Below, piece after piece: positions 8,337 to 17,334 of a DNA stretch of 64,000 nucleotides (positions are counted from its first letter, which is position 1; every line of letters starts with the position of its first letter). Origin of the DNA: an uncultured Tateyamaria sp. (lineage in GTDB: Bacteria; Pseudomonadota; Alphaproteobacteria; Rhodobacterales; Rhodobacteraceae); the NCBI RefSeq assembly GCF_947494755.1, contig NZ_CANLVZ010000006.1:186001-250000 (forward strand). Reading direction: 5' to 3'. The translations under genes were made by a program, and so were the position numbers. A model generated the notes under the pieces. That model did no database searches. It saw only the letters and a list, made by a program, of their open reading frames with translations, and was not told the DNA's origin.

Positions 8337-9748
8337 CGCGCGCGCAGCACGGCACCGGGGTTCATGATCCCAAGCGGGTCCAATGCCCCTTTGATCGCAC
8401 GCATCGCAGCCAGCTTGGCCGGATCGCCGTAGCGTTCAAGGTCGCCAACTTTCAGCCGCCCGACCCCGTGTTCGGCACTGACCGAGCCATCCATTTCATG
8501 CACAAGATCATGCACGATCCGCTTGATCTCATCGCGTACGTTGACGTAATCGGCCCGGTTTTTGCCAGGCATGGGAAAGACGTTGTAGTGCAGGTTGCCG
8601 TCGCCCACATGGCCAAAGCAGTTGATGCGGAACTGGCCCAAGGCCGCGATCCGCTTACCCCCTTCGGCGATGAAATCGGCGAGCGCGCCCAAAGGCACTG
8701 AGATATCGTGCGAACTGACGGACCCGATGCGCCGATTGGCCTCGGGGATACTTTCACGGATCGTCCAAAAATCATCCCGCTGCGTCTCGTTCAGCGCGAT
8801 CATCCCGTCCGAGACCAGCCCCTGTTCAACCGCAGATTCAAACAGCTTTTCGAGCGCCTCTTGCGGGACGTATCCGCCGGACATCCCCACTTCGACCAGC
8901 ACACACCACTCCGGCGTCTCGGCCCATGGGTTTCGCACTTGCGGCAAGGTTTCGGCCAGAAAATCAAAGCCTTGGCGATGGATCAACTCGAACGCGCTGA
9001 CGTTTTCGCCCACATGATCACGCGCCAGGGCCAGCAATGATAACGCAGCGGCGGGCGATCCGACCTGAAACAACGCCGTGCCGATATGCGCGGGGCGAGC
9101 AAACAGTTTGAGCGACGCCGCCGTGATCACACCCAACGTCCCCTCCGCACCGATCAGCAAATGGCGCAGATCATAGCCGGTGTTGTCTTTGCGCAATCGG
9201 CTGAGGCCGTGATAAATCTCTCCCGAGGGCAGAACCGCCTCGATCCCCAGACACAGATCGCGGGCATTGCCATAGCGCAGCACGCCAGTGCCGCCCGCAT
9301 TCGTCGCCAGATTGCCGCCAATACGGGCAGACCCTTCGGCGGCGAGGGACAGAGGAAACAGGCGGTCGACGTCTTCAGCGGCGGTCTGCACGTCGGCCAG
9401 AATGGCGCCCGCCTCGGCCACCAGCACGTTTTCCTCCGGGTAAACGGCACGGATGGCGGACATCTTTTCCAGCGACAGGATCAGCGGTGTGGGACCTTCG
9501 GGGGCGACCTGGCCACCCACCAGCCCTGTGCCACCGCCATAGGGAATGACGGGAACGCGCGCCTCGGCAGCGGCGCGGACCAATGCGGCGACTTCACTTG
9601 AGTCGCGCGGGCGCGCGACCAGCCCGGCTTGACCTTCATAGCGGCCACGCGGTTCTGCCAAATGCTGCGCGTCCGCCTGCGAAAACCGATCCGCGGGCAG
9701 TGTTGCACGCAGTTTTTCGGCCACGTCAGGTGTCAGAGAATTCAGCAT
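8333..9748 (-). CDS. FAD-binding oxidoreductase, GlcD/D-2-hydroxyacid dehydrogenase type
   Basis: A 471-residue flavoprotein of the VAO/PCMH superfamily that oxidises a D-2-hydroxyacid (D-lactate, glycolate or D-2-hydroxyglutarate). The FAD-binding segment [14 protein letters not shown] is at residues 66-79, then [24 protein letters not shown] near 142-165. The C-terminal FAD-oxidase domain shows [17 protein letters not shown] and [10 protein letters not shown] with the expected His residues. Start ATG at 9748 is preceded by GAGGGCC. It has no glcE or glcF neighbours, which argues for a single-subunit D-lactate or D-2-hydroxyglutarate dehydrogenase rather than glycolate oxidase. The exact substrate is open. 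Confidence 0.85.
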   Translation of the reverse strand: MLNSLTPDVAEKLRATLPADRFSQADAQHLAEPRGRYEGQAGLVARPRDSSEVAALVRAAAEARVPVIPYGGGTGLVGGQVAPEGPTPLILSLEKMSAIRAVYPEENVLVAEAGAILADVQTAAEDVDRLFPLSLAAEGSARIGGNLATNAGGTGVLRYGNARDLCLGIEAVLPSGEIYHGLSRLRKDNTGYDLRHLLIGAEGTLGVITAASLKLFARPAHIGTALFQVGSPAAALSLLALARDHVGENVSAFELIHRQGFDFLAETLPQVRNPWAETPEWCVLVEVGMSGGYVPQEALEKLFESAVEQGLVSDGMIALNETQRDDFWTIRESIPEANRRIGSVSSHDISVPLGALADFIAEGGKRIAALGQFRINCFGHVGDGNLHYNVFPMPGKNRADYVNVRDEIKRIVHDLVHEMDGSVSAEHGVGRLKVGDLERYGDPAKLAAMRAIKGALDPLGIMNPGAVLRAR

Positions 9749-9818
9749 ATTGGCCCTCGAAAGCTACGCTTTGGCATGTCGCATGAAAGATGCAGATGCA
9801 GCAATGGACAAACCGGCC

Positions 9819-10649
9819 CTAATCGTCCGCCGCGACAGAGAGCCACGCCGGGCGCAGCACCATGACCGTGGGGCGCGATGGCAGGCGATCCAAGGACACA
9901 TCCAGCGCCGGGCCGCCGACCTCCACCACCGCGAAATCGTCCCGCATCCCCGCAATGAAGGTGTCCAGCGTGCTTTGGGCAAACCAGTGCATCGGAATAA
10001 CGATAGAGGACTTCAACCGCCCCAAAATGCGGATCATCGTGGGCAAATCAACCGTCGTGCCGCCATCTACAGCCGCCATCACAACATCCAGACGGCCAAT
10101 GGCCGCGTATTGTTCGGCATTGGGCTCATGGTGCAAATGGCCCAGATGGCCGATGCACAGCCCCGCAACCTCGAAGATAAAGATGGAGTTGCCGTTCTCC
10201 TCGACCCCCGACCATTGTGAGCGGATATCGGTCGAGACGTTGCGCACCAGCACCTCACCCAGATCAAGGCGGTGGTCGATGCCTTGCCCGAACTCCCCCC
10301 ACCCTTCCAGCACGTGCGGGATTGCGGGGTCGGGAAAGGCCGTCCAATGGGTGTCGTGGGCGTGGTTCATCATGACCACATCCGGGATCATCGGCGCGGA
10401 TCCGGTGAAACCTGTGAAATCGGTGACCATGTTCAGCCCGCCGTTTGTGCGAAGCAGAAACGAGGCATGCGCAATGTAATGCAGCCGCACCGTTTCGGGG
10501 GCCACGTCGACGTCATAACTGGCGCGGCGCAGGAATTGAGCGCCGTCAATATCCGCCGCCAGCGCAATGCAATGGCTTGGCGTTCGGGTTTGCGACAGGG
10601 CGGCTATCGGCGCGACACACAAAAGGACAAGGAATACGATCAAACGCAT
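9819..10649 (-). CDS. Exported metallo-beta-lactamase fold hydrolase (UlaG-like)
   Basis: A 276-residue protein with an N-terminal signal peptide (MRLIVFLVLLCVAPIAALSQ, cleavage near residue 20). The rest resembles UlaG-like MBL-fold hydrolases: LHYIAHASFLLRTNGGLNMVTDF (about residues 56-78), MMNHAHDTHW (metal site, HxHxTH-like), CIGHLGHLHHEP, AVDGG and VIPMHWFAQ. The metal-binding His/Asp positions appear intact. It is therefore probably a periplasmic metal-dependent hydrolase; the substrate is unknown. A short hairpin (10673-10694) lies in the gap between it and the acetyltransferase gene upstream. Confidence 0.75.
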   Translation of the reverse strand: MRLIVFLVLLCVAPIAALSQTRTPSHCIALAADIDGAQFLRRASYDVDVAPETVRLHYIAHASFLLRTNGGLNMVTDFTGFTGSAPMIPDVVMMNHAHDTHWTAFPDPAIPHVLEGWGEFGQGIDHRLDLGEVLVRNVSTDIRSQWSGVEENGNSIFIFEVAGLCIGHLGHLHHEPNAEQYAAIGRLDVVMAAVDGGTTVDLPTMIRILGRLKSSIVIPMHWFAQSTLDTFIAGMRDDFAVVEVGGPALDVSLDRLPSRPTVMVLRPAWLSVAADD

Positions 10650-10672
10650 GAGTCAAACCTAGAACGGTGCGC

Positions 10673-10694
10673 GCATTTGACAAAGCTCAAATGC
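10673..10694 (-). terminator. Hairpin downstream of RimJ-type acetyltransferase gene
   Basis: A perfect 8-bp stem (GCATTTGA with TCAAATGC, 6-nt loop) lies 7 nt after the stop of the minus-strand acetyltransferase gene. No T-run follows, so a terminator role is only probable. Confidence 0.4.
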
Positions 10695-10700
10695 AGGCTC

Positions 10701-11285
10701 TCAGCCCGCGTCGGTGCGCCCACGCCGATCCATGCGCAAAGCTGCATAAAGAACATGCGTTCGCCAACGTCCGTCGATCTGAAGATAGCTTTGCGCGACG
10801 CCCTCGTATTTGAACCCGCAGCTTTCCAGCAATCCGCGCGAGGCCACGTTTTCGGGCAGGCATGCTGCCTCCACGCGGCTGAGGTCAAGGCGGGTGAACG
10901 CATAGTGCACCACCGACAGGATCGCCTCTTTCATATAGCCTTGGCGGGCGTATTGCGCGCCCGTCCAATAGCCCAAGGTGCCCGCCTGCGCAGGGCCGCG
11001 CCGGATGTTGTCGAGCGTAATCGCCCCCATCAGTTCTCCGTCCGTCCGGCGAAACATGAACAGCGGAAGCGCCGTGCCCGACGTGACCGAGCGTTGCGCC
11101 CAATAGACCCGATTGGTGAATGCCTTGCGCGTCAGGTGATCCTGCGCCCAACCGGGTTCCCACGGGGTCAGGTGATCCTGGCTGGCGCTGCGCAGTGCGG
11201 CCCAGGGTCGGAAATCGGAATGGGTCGGCGGGCGCAACGTCATGCGCTCCGTCTCGATCCGCAATTTCCGTTTGGCAAGCAACAT
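10701..11285 (-). CDS. GNAT acetyltransferase, RimJ/RimL type
   Basis: A 194-residue member of the RimJ/RimL subgroup of GNAT acetyltransferases, which acetylate protein N termini or small molecules. It has the family start ETERMTLRPPTHSDF (about residues 10-24), LGYWTGAQYARQGYMKEAILSVVHYAF (motif A, near 103-129) and RVEAACLPENVASRGLLESCGFKYEGVAQSY. Its ATG shares one base with the stop of the upstream M16 protease gene (TGATG), so translation is coupled. The acceptor substrate is unknown. Confidence 0.88.
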   Translation of the reverse strand: MLLAKRKLRIETERMTLRPPTHSDFRPWAALRSASQDHLTPWEPGWAQDHLTRKAFTNRVYWAQRSVTSGTALPLFMFRRTDGELMGAITLDNIRRGPAQAGTLGYWTGAQYARQGYMKEAILSVVHYAFTRLDLSRVEAACLPENVASRGLLESCGFKYEGVAQSYLQIDGRWRTHVLYAALRMDRRGRTDAG

Positions 11286-12547
11286 CAGGCGGCGCGGCGC
11301 TCCTGCAAGGTGCTCAAGGTCGGGGCCTGATCGACAGGGCCATAAAGCGCCATGGCCATCGGCGCGGCACCCGCCATCTGTTCGGCAAAGCCGCGTACGT
11401 CGCCCAAAGAGACCGCATCAATCTGTGCTACGGTTTCTTCCAGCCCCGGCACCCGGTCCCAAATCTGCACCAGTCGCGCCAGCCGCTCGGCCCGGTTCGA
11501 GGGGCTTTCAAGACCCATCAACAACCCGGCTTTCATCTGCACACGGGCGCGTTCGACTTCGGCGGCGGTCAGATCGCCCGCCGCGCGCTTCATCTCGTCA
11601 ATAGTGATCGTGGCCAGATCCGCGATTTGATCCGCCGACGTGCCAGCGTAAATCGTGGTCATGCCAGTGTCGGCATAGGCACCCGCCTGCGCAAAGATCG
11701 TGTAACACAGCCCGCGATTTTCGCGGATTTCCTGAAACAGCCGGCTCGACATGCCACCGCCCAAGGCGCTTGCGTAAATCTGCGCGGTATAGATGTCGTC
11801 GTCCCGGTAGCCCGGCGATTCAAAGGCCAGCGCGAAATGGGCCTGCTCCAGCGTCTTGCTCTGGCGCACTTCGCCCCCCGAGAACCGGGCGTTGTCGGCG
11901 ACCAGCACGGGGCGCGGTTTGAGATGGCCAAACAGCTCTTCGGCGAGCCGCACGACGGCGTCGTGGTCAACGGCCCCTGCAGCCGACAGGATCATCTGCT
12001 CGGGACCATAATGCTGACCGATAAAGCGCGACAGGTCTTCGCGCCCAAAGGCCGACACACGCTCGGACGGGCCAAGGATGGTGCGCCCGAGGGGCTGCTC
12101 GGGATAGGCGCGTTCCTGCAACCAGTCAAAGATCACATCATCCGGCGTGTCCAGCGCCTGCCCGATCTCTTGCAGGATCACCCCGCGCTCTGTCTCGATC
12201 TCGGCCTGATCAAAGGTCGGGTTCAGCAGGATGTCCGAAATCACATCCATCGCGAGCGGCACGTCGTTCTCCAACACACGTGCGTAGTAGGCCGTCACCT
12301 CGCGGCTGGTATAGGCGTTGATATAGCCACCCACATCCTCGATCGCCTCGGCAATCTGGAGCGCGCTGCGCCGATCCGTGCCCTTGAACGCCATGTGCTC
12401 GAGGAAATGGGCAATGCCGTTCTGCTCGGGCGCTTCGTGGCGCGCCCCTGCGCCCACCCACACCCCGACAGAGGCCGAGGCAAGCCCCGGCATATCCTCG
12501 GTGACGATGCGAAATCCGTTGGAAAGGCGATGTGTGCGTGTGGTCAA
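11285..12547 (-). CDS. M16 family zinc peptidase (processing-peptidase-like)
   Basis: A zinc-dependent peptidase of family M16, related to mitochondrial processing peptidase beta. With the chosen start the protein has 420 residues, normal for the family, and the zinc motif HFLEH lies at residues 47-51 (inverted HxxEH). The second half carries ALGGGMSSRLFQEIRENRGLCYTI, the glycine-rich substrate-binding loop. The start is taken as TTG at 12547, giving MTTRTHRLSNGF; no ATG lies nearby in frame, and the first upstream ATG would run through the thrC stop. It follows thrC by 19 nt and is coupled to the acetyltransferase gene. The TTG start is moderately certain. Confidence 0.85.
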   Translation of the reverse strand: MTTRTHRLSNGFRIVTEDMPGLASASVGVWVGAGARHEAPEQNGIAHFLEHMAFKGTDRRSALQIAEAIEDVGGYINAYTSREVTAYYARVLENDVPLAMDVISDILLNPTFDQAEIETERGVILQEIGQALDTPDDVIFDWLQERAYPEQPLGRTILGPSERVSAFGREDLSRFIGQHYGPEQMILSAAGAVDHDAVVRLAEELFGHLKPRPVLVADNARFSGGEVRQSKTLEQAHFALAFESPGYRDDDIYTAQIYASALGGGMSSRLFQEIRENRGLCYTIFAQAGAYADTGMTTIYAGTSADQIADLATITIDEMKRAAGDLTAAEVERARVQMKAGLLMGLESPSNRAERLARLVQIWDRVPGLEETVAQIDAVSLGDVRGFAEQMAGAAPMAMALYGPVDQAPTLSTLQERRAA

Positions 12548-12566
12548 ATCAGTCTCACAAATCAGA

Positions 12567-13955
12567 TCAGGAGGCGCGATGCGCGATAATATGGGCCTTG
12601 AGTGCGGCAAGATCATTGGGCACCCGCGTCAGCCGTTCGGCGCGTTCATACAGGTCCGCCATGCGCGGGGGAAGGGGGGGGCGTAAGCCGGTGGCCGCCT
12701 CGACCGCGTCGGGGAACTTGGCAGGGTGCGCGGTGGCGAGCGTGATCATCGGCGTGCCTTGCGCGCGTTGCGCTTCGGCCACGTGAACCCCGACGGCCGA
12801 GTGTGGGCACAGCAACTCGCCGCTTGTCTTGAGGGAGGCGGTGATCTGCGCGCTGGTCTCCTCTTCGGACACCCGCCCGGAATCGAAGTGATCTTGCAAC
12901 GCTTCCATCGCGCCTTGGCTTACCTCGAACCCACCGGCCTTCAATTCGTCCATCAACTGCGCGATGGCCCCGCCATCCCGGTCATAGGCGTCGAACAAGG
13001 CGCGTTCGAAGTTCGACGACACCTGAATGTCCATCGACGGGCTGATCGAGGGGATCGTGTCACCCTTGTGATAGCCCTGCCCGCTCAGGCAGCGGTGGAG
13101 GATGTCGTTCTGGTTCGTCGCCACCACTAGCCGGTCGATGGGCAGGCCCATCCGCTTGGCGATATAGCCTGCGAAGATGTCACCGAAATTGCCCGTGGGG
13201 ACCGTAAAGCTGACCGTGCGGTGGGGTCCGCCCACACTCACGGCAGACGAGAAATAGTATACAACCTGCGCCAGCACCCGCGCCCAGTTGATCGAGTTCA
13301 CACCGGCCAGCCCAACCCCGTCGCGAAACTCGAAATCATTGAACATATCCTTGAGCCGCGCCTGGCAGTCGTCAAAATCGCCATCGACGGCCAGCGCATG
13401 CACGTTGTCCTCAACCGGGGTGGTCATCTGGCGGCGCTGCACTTCGCTGACGCGGCCATGGGGGTAGAGGATGAACACATCCACATTGCTTAGACCCCGA
13501 AACGCTTCAATCGCCGCCGATCCGGTATCGCCCGAAGTCGCACCCACAATCGTCACCCGGTCGCCGCGTCGCTTGAGCGCGGTCTGGAACAGCTGCCCGA
13601 TGAGCTGCATGGCGAAATCCTTGAAGGCCAGCGTCGGCCCGTGGAACAGCTCGAGCAGGAAATGCCCCTGATCAAGCTGGACAAGAGGGGCACGGGCCGC
13701 GTGGCCGAACCCTTCATAGGCGCGCGCGATACAGGCGCGCACCTCGTCATCGCTGAACGTCTCGCCGATGAAGGGGCGCATGACCGTATAGGCGATCTGC
13801 TCGTAGCTTTGACCCTCCATCGCGGCGATAGTCGACGCATCTATGGTAGGCACCGTCTCGGGCACATAGAGGCCGCCGTCACGGGCGAGCCCGGTCAGCA
13901 TCGTATCCTCAAAAGTCAGTGCGGGTGCCTGGCCACGGGTCGAGATATAGCGCAT
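12567..13955 (-). CDS. thrC: Threonine synthase
   Basis: PLP-dependent enzyme converting O-phosphohomoserine to threonine. The 462-residue length and the N terminus MRYISTRGQAP are typical of the longer proteobacterial/fungal-type threonine synthase. The PLP lysine lies in GPTLAFKDFAMQL (near residue 110-120), and ATSGDTGSAAIEAFRG plus TVPTGNFGDIFAGY provide the phosphate-binding loops. The ATG follows the surf1 stop by 3 nt. Its position just downstream of the cytochrome oxidase genes and before an M16 protease is a common Rhodobacterales arrangement rather than a metabolic link. Confidence 0.94.
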   Translation of the reverse strand: MRYISTRGQAPALTFEDTMLTGLARDGGLYVPETVPTIDASTIAAMEGQSYEQIAYTVMRPFIGETFSDDEVRACIARAYEGFGHAARAPLVQLDQGHFLLELFHGPTLAFKDFAMQLIGQLFQTALKRRGDRVTIVGATSGDTGSAAIEAFRGLSNVDVFILYPHGRVSEVQRRQMTTPVEDNVHALAVDGDFDDCQARLKDMFNDFEFRDGVGLAGVNSINWARVLAQVVYYFSSAVSVGGPHRTVSFTVPTGNFGDIFAGYIAKRMGLPIDRLVVATNQNDILHRCLSGQGYHKGDTIPSISPSMDIQVSSNFERALFDAYDRDGGAIAQLMDELKAGGFEVSQGAMEALQDHFDSGRVSEEETSAQITASLKTSGELLCPHSAVGVHVAEAQRAQGTPMITLATAHPAKFPDAVEAATGLRPPLPPRMADLYERAERLTRVPNDLAALKAHIIAHRAS

Positions 13956-13958
13956 CGG

Positions 13959-14642
13959 TCAGTCTTTCGGATCGGGTGCGCGCGCAGAGCGGCGCACGAA
14001 GTAGGTTGTCATCGCAAGCCAGATCGAAGCCAGCGAAAACCACGTGATGGCGTATTGCAGGTGATCGTTGGGAATGCCAGCGGTGTCTACGGGCCAAGGC
14101 GTCACGCCAAGGTCGGTTTGCGGCGCATCGCGCAGCACGACCAGCACGGGCCGCGTGTCGAGCGCCTCGGCCATGGCCGGGACATCGCGGGCGAACCACG
14201 TGTTTTCAGTCAGGTCAGGGGGCGGGGTCATCCCGTCTGCCTCAATCGGGGCATCGAGATTGCCGGTGAGGGTAAGGCGTACCTGTGGTGCGCCCTGCAC
14301 AGGTTGAGAGACGGGCGACCAGCCAGTGTCGACCAGAACGGGTTCTGCGCCTTCAGGTGTGAACGGACGGATGATGCGATAGACGGGGCCGATGCTGCGC
14401 CGCGAGGCGAGCATACGGATATACCCCTCGCCAAAGGCACCCGTCAGCGTGACGGGCGCATAGCGGCGAAACTGTGGATCAAGGGCCGTTTCAAGCGGGA
14501 CAGGATCAGCAGCAATTTCCGCCTCGATCCGGGTCAGCAGGTCCTGCTTCCACGCGAGGCGCTGCACCTGCCACACCCCAAGGCTGACCAGAATACCGGT
14601 CCCGATCACCCCGACTGTCAGAAAGAACCACAGGCGCCGCAT
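13959..14642 (-). CDS. SURF1 family cytochrome oxidase assembly protein
   Basis: SURF1 proteins are inner-membrane assembly factors that help insert heme a into cytochrome c oxidase subunit I. The 227-residue protein has the expected topology: one N-terminal membrane segment (FFLTVGVIGTGILVSLGVWQVQRLAWK, with the conserved G-W/Q-RxxWK motif near residues 20-31) and one C-terminal segment (LQYAITWFSLASIWLAMTTYFV). The internal VLVDTGWSP is also conserved. It lies between ctaE and thrC on the same strand, but a strong hairpin with a T-run (14665-14696) separates it from ctaE. Confidence 0.9.
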   Translation of the reverse strand: MRRLWFFLTVGVIGTGILVSLGVWQVQRLAWKQDLLTRIEAEIAADPVPLETALDPQFRRYAPVTLTGAFGEGYIRMLASRRSIGPVYRIIRPFTPEGAEPVLVDTGWSPVSQPVQGAPQVRLTLTGNLDAPIEADGMTPPPDLTENTWFARDVPAMAEALDTRPVLVVLRDAPQTDLGVTPWPVDTAGIPNDHLQYAITWFSLASIWLAMTTYFVRRSARAPDPKD

Positions 14643-14664
14643 CGCCGCATATCCGCTTTAAGAT

Positions 14665-14696
14665 GTGAAAAGCGCGCGAGGATGCTCGCGCGCTTT
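14665..14696 (-). terminator. Rho-independent-type terminator between ctaE and surf1
   Basis: On the minus strand a perfect 12-bp stem (AAAGCGCGCGAG with its complement, 4-nt loop) is followed by TTTTC. It sits in the 78-nt gap between ctaE and the SURF1 gene, so it should reduce read-through from the oxidase genes into surf1-thrC. Confidence 0.75.
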
Positions 14697-14720
14697 GAAC
14701 CATTGGATTGGGGGCGCGCC

Positions 14721-15575
14721 TTAGTGCTCGCCGGGCATCAGGCCCACACCCCAGATGTAGACGGCGAGAAAGAGGAACAGCCAGACCACGTCCACGAAGT
14801 GCCAGTACCATGCGGCCGCTTCGAACCCGATATGCTTGTCCTCGGTAAAGTGTCCCTTCATCGCACGTAGCAAACACACGAACAGGAAGATGGTGCCGAT
14901 AATAACATGCGCGCCGTGAAAGCCGGTCGCCATGAAGAAGTTCGAGAAGAACTTGTCACCGCCAAATTCCCAACCCTGATAGAGCAAATAGGAGTACTCA
15001 TAGGCCTGCAAAATGGTGAAGAACACGCCCAGAACCACCGCAATCGCGAGCCCATTAACCACGTCCTTGCGCGCACCGCCATGCACGAGGGCGTGGTGTG
15101 CCCATGTCACCGCACAGCCTGACAACAGCAGGATCAGCGTGTTGATCAGCGGCAGATGGAAGGCATCGACGTGATAGATTTCGGGCTGCACATAGGATGT
15201 GCCGAAATACTCGCTCATCGGGTACATGGCGTGCTTGAAGAATGACCAGAACCAAGCGGCAAAGAACATGACTTCGGACATGATGAACAGGATAAAGCCG
15301 TAACGCAGTCCGATCCGCACCACCGGCGTGTGATCGCCGATGCGGCTTTCCGCCACCACGTCGGCCCACCAGCCGAACATCACGTAAAGGACCGCAACGA
15401 ACCCCATCAGGAAAAGCCATGGGCCGCTCAACTCGATGGATTTGAAAAAGATGGTCATGCCACCCGACATCCACGCCACCGCGCCAAAGAGCATGGTAAA
15501 GCCCGCCAATGCGCCCAGAAGGGGCCATGTCGATGGTGCCAGAATGTGATAGTCGTGGTCTTTTGCGTGGGCCAT
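14721..15575 (-). CDS. ctaE: Cytochrome c oxidase subunit III
   Basis: Integral subunit III of the aa3-type terminal oxidase of the respiratory chain. The 284-residue protein has seven predicted membrane helices and the family segments [29 protein letters not shown] (near residues 87-115), [15 protein letters not shown], and [19 protein letters not shown], ending [24 protein letters not shown] at 15575 has GAGGGACG upstream. It ends the ctaC-ctaB-orf-ctaG-ctaE run. Subunit I (ctaD) is not in the window, which matches the known Paracoccus/Rhodobacter organisation with ctaD elsewhere. Confidence 0.96.
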   Translation of the reverse strand: MAHAKDHDYHILAPSTWPLLGALAGFTMLFGAVAWMSGGMTIFFKSIELSGPWLFLMGFVAVLYVMFGWWADVVAESRIGDHTPVVRIGLRYGFILFIMSEVMFFAAWFWSFFKHAMYPMSEYFGTSYVQPEIYHVDAFHLPLINTLILLLSGCAVTWAHHALVHGGARKDVVNGLAIAVVLGVFFTILQAYEYSYLLYQGWEFGGDKFFSNFFMATGFHGAHVIIGTIFLFVCLLRAMKGHFTEDKHIGFEAAAWYWHFVDVVWLFLFLAVYIWGVGLMPGEH

Positions 15576-15586
15576 GCTGGCGTCCC

Positions 15587-16180
15587 TCAGTTCAGGTTGG
15601 TGTCGGTGTCCTGTTCGATGGCCGCATAGCCTTCGGGCAGGTCAATTTGGTAAAACGTATAGCTCAACGTGATCGAGTGCACGTATTTTGCATCGCGGTC
15701 GGTCACTATTTCGGGGTCCACATAGAAGGTCACGGGCATCTGTACCCGCTCACCGGGGGCCAGAACCTGCTCTTCAAAGCAGAAACAATCGATCTTGGAA
15801 AAGAACCCGCCGGCCTCGTAAGGCGCGACGTTGTAGCTGGCGGACCCGGCCACGGGCTTGTCGGTCGGGTTATAGGCTTCATAGAAAGCCAGCCCCGTCT
15901 CGCCGATCCGCAACTCCATCTCGCGCACAGTTGGCGTGAACTGCCATGGCATGTTGCGCTCAAGCGAGGCGTCGAACCGCACCTTGATCGTCTGATCCAG
16001 AATGTCGTCGCTGGCCACTTCGCTGACACCCGTGGTGCCGCCAAAGCCTGTCACCCGGCAGAACCAGTCGTAAAACGGCACCGACGCCCATGCGAGCCCG
16101 CCCATCACGAAGACGAGACTCAGCGTTTGGGCCACGGTCTTCTGCGGCCCCGACAGCTTATGGAAACCGGGGATGCGCAT
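15587..16180 (-). CDS. ctaG: Cytochrome c oxidase assembly protein CtaG (Cox11 family)
   Basis: Membrane-anchored copper chaperone that delivers Cu to the CuB site of oxidase subunit I. The 197-residue protein has one N-terminal membrane helix ([34 protein letters not shown]) and a periplasmic domain containing the copper motif CFCFEEQ (about residues 132-138), both hallmarks of Cox11. Its ATG overlaps the stop of the 53-residue membrane protein in TAATG, and GAGGAAGG precedes it. It lies directly upstream of ctaE. Confidence 0.95.
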   Translation of the reverse strand: MRIPGFHKLSGPQKTVAQTLSLVFVMGGLAWASVPFYDWFCRVTGFGGTTGVSEVASDDILDQTIKVRFDASLERNMPWQFTPTVREMELRIGETGLAFYEAYNPTDKPVAGSASYNVAPYEAGGFFSKIDCFCFEEQVLAPGERVQMPVTFYVDPEIVTDRDAKYVHSITLSYTFYQIDLPEGYAAIEQDTDTNLN

Positions 16181-16341
16181 TATTGGCCTTCCTCGATGCG
16201 CGGCATCTCGAAGTCACCGCTGGTGATCTTGACGAAGGTCAGCGCGAGGATCAGCACCACGAACCCTGCCAGCATCAGACCCACGCCGATGTTGCGGCCC
16301 TTGCGGCGCTGGTGGATTTCATGTTCAGCCCGGATGCTCAT
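16180..16341 (-). CDS. Small single-helix membrane protein of the oxidase operon (CoxF-like)
   Basis: A 53-residue protein: charged N terminus (MSIRAEHEIHQRRKGRN), one membrane segment (IGVGLMLAGFVVLILALTFVKI, residues 18-39) and a short acidic tail. Small proteins of this type sit between ctaB and ctaG in Rhodobacterales and are sometimes labelled CoxF; their role is not established. The ATG at 16341 is chosen because it overlaps the ctaB stop (ATGA), and its stop overlaps the ctaG start, so it is coupled on both sides. An involvement in oxidase assembly is inferred from this coupling. Confidence 0.75.
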   Translation of the reverse strand: MSIRAEHEIHQRRKGRNIGVGLMLAGFVVLILALTFVKITSGDFEMPRIEEGQ

Positions 16342-17276
16342 GCCCAGATCCCCCACGCGGCGGGCAACAGGGCCTCGATCAGGATCGCACCAAAATGCGC
16401 GAACAAATACCACAGCGACAGGCGGAAGAACGCCTTTTCGACCGCGTAGCCATCGGCCTCGGCCTGTGTCTCGTCCCGGTGCGAGATGTCATAGGCTCCT
16501 TTGAGGAACAGCGCGTTCAGCACCACCGCCACGGCCAGATAGACCGGGCCGCCGATGGACGTGAATGCGGTGCCAACCGCCAGCAGCGCGAGCGGCACGG
16601 TATAGGCCAGCACGTGCTTGCGCGTCGACTTACGCCCGTGGGTAACCGTCAGCATCGGCACGCCGGCGTTGTGGTAGTCTTCCTTCATGAACAGCGCCAG
16701 CGCCCAGAAATGGGGGGGCGTCCACATAAAGATCAGCGCAAACATCAGCCACGCCTCAATTGACATGGCCCCGGTGGCAATCACCCAGCCAATCACGGGC
16801 GGGAAGGCTCCTGCCGCACCACCGATCACGATGTTCTGCGGCGTCCAGCGCTTCAGCCACATGGAGTAGATCACGACATAAAAAAAGATAGTGAAGGCCA
16901 GCAGGGCGGCAGCCAACAGGTTTGCGCTCAGCGCCAGCATCATCACCGACAAGCCCGACAGGGCAAAACCTAGCGCCTTGGCCTCGTCCGCGGTCACCTT
17001 GCCCGCAGGCACGGGGCGCTTGGCGGTGCGGGTCATCACGCCGTCGATGTCGGCGTCCCACCACATGTTCAGCGCGCCCGAGGCCCCTGCCCCGATGGCG
17101 ACGAACAGGATCGAGGCGAACCCGATGACCGGATGCACGCCCGTGGGCGCGGCCAACAGCCCGACCAGCGCCGTGAACACGACCAGTTGCATCACGCGCG
17201 GCTTCATCAGCGCGAAGTAATCGCCCAATGACGCTTCACCCTCTTGGGTCTGATGCTGATAGCTGACGTCTGTCAT
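16338..17276 (-). CDS. ctaB: Protoheme IX farnesyltransferase (heme O synthase)
   Basis: Inner-membrane UbiA-type prenyltransferase that farnesylates heme b to heme o, the precursor of heme a for the aa3 oxidase. The 312-residue protein has the prenyl-diphosphate/Mg motif NMWWDADIDGVMTRTAKRP (about residues 69-87, NxxxDxxxD), preceded by SGALNMW, and about eight to nine membrane segments. ATG at 17276 has AGAGGT upstream. It follows ctaC by 58 nt in the ctaC-ctaB-orf-ctaG-ctaE cluster. Confidence 0.95.
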   Translation of the reverse strand: MTDVSYQHQTQEGEASLGDYFALMKPRVMQLVVFTALVGLLAAPTGVHPVIGFASILFVAIGAGASGALNMWWDADIDGVMTRTAKRPVPAGKVTADEAKALGFALSGLSVMMLALSANLLAAALLAFTIFFYVVIYSMWLKRWTPQNIVIGGAAGAFPPVIGWVIATGAMSIEAWLMFALIFMWTPPHFWALALFMKEDYHNAGVPMLTVTHGRKSTRKHVLAYTVPLALLAVGTAFTSIGGPVYLAVAVVLNALFLKGAYDISHRDETQAEADGYAVEKAFFRLSLWYLFAHFGAILIEALLPAAWGIWA

Positions 17277-17334
17277 GCGTACCTCTGGACTGGGTCAGAA
17301 AGTCACGGCGGGAAAGGCCCCGCCATGCTGATGA

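Noticed and set aside
11120-12589. A 489-codon plus-strand frame opposite the M16 protease gene
   Set aside because: No motif; the protease has its zinc site and family loop on the minus strand.
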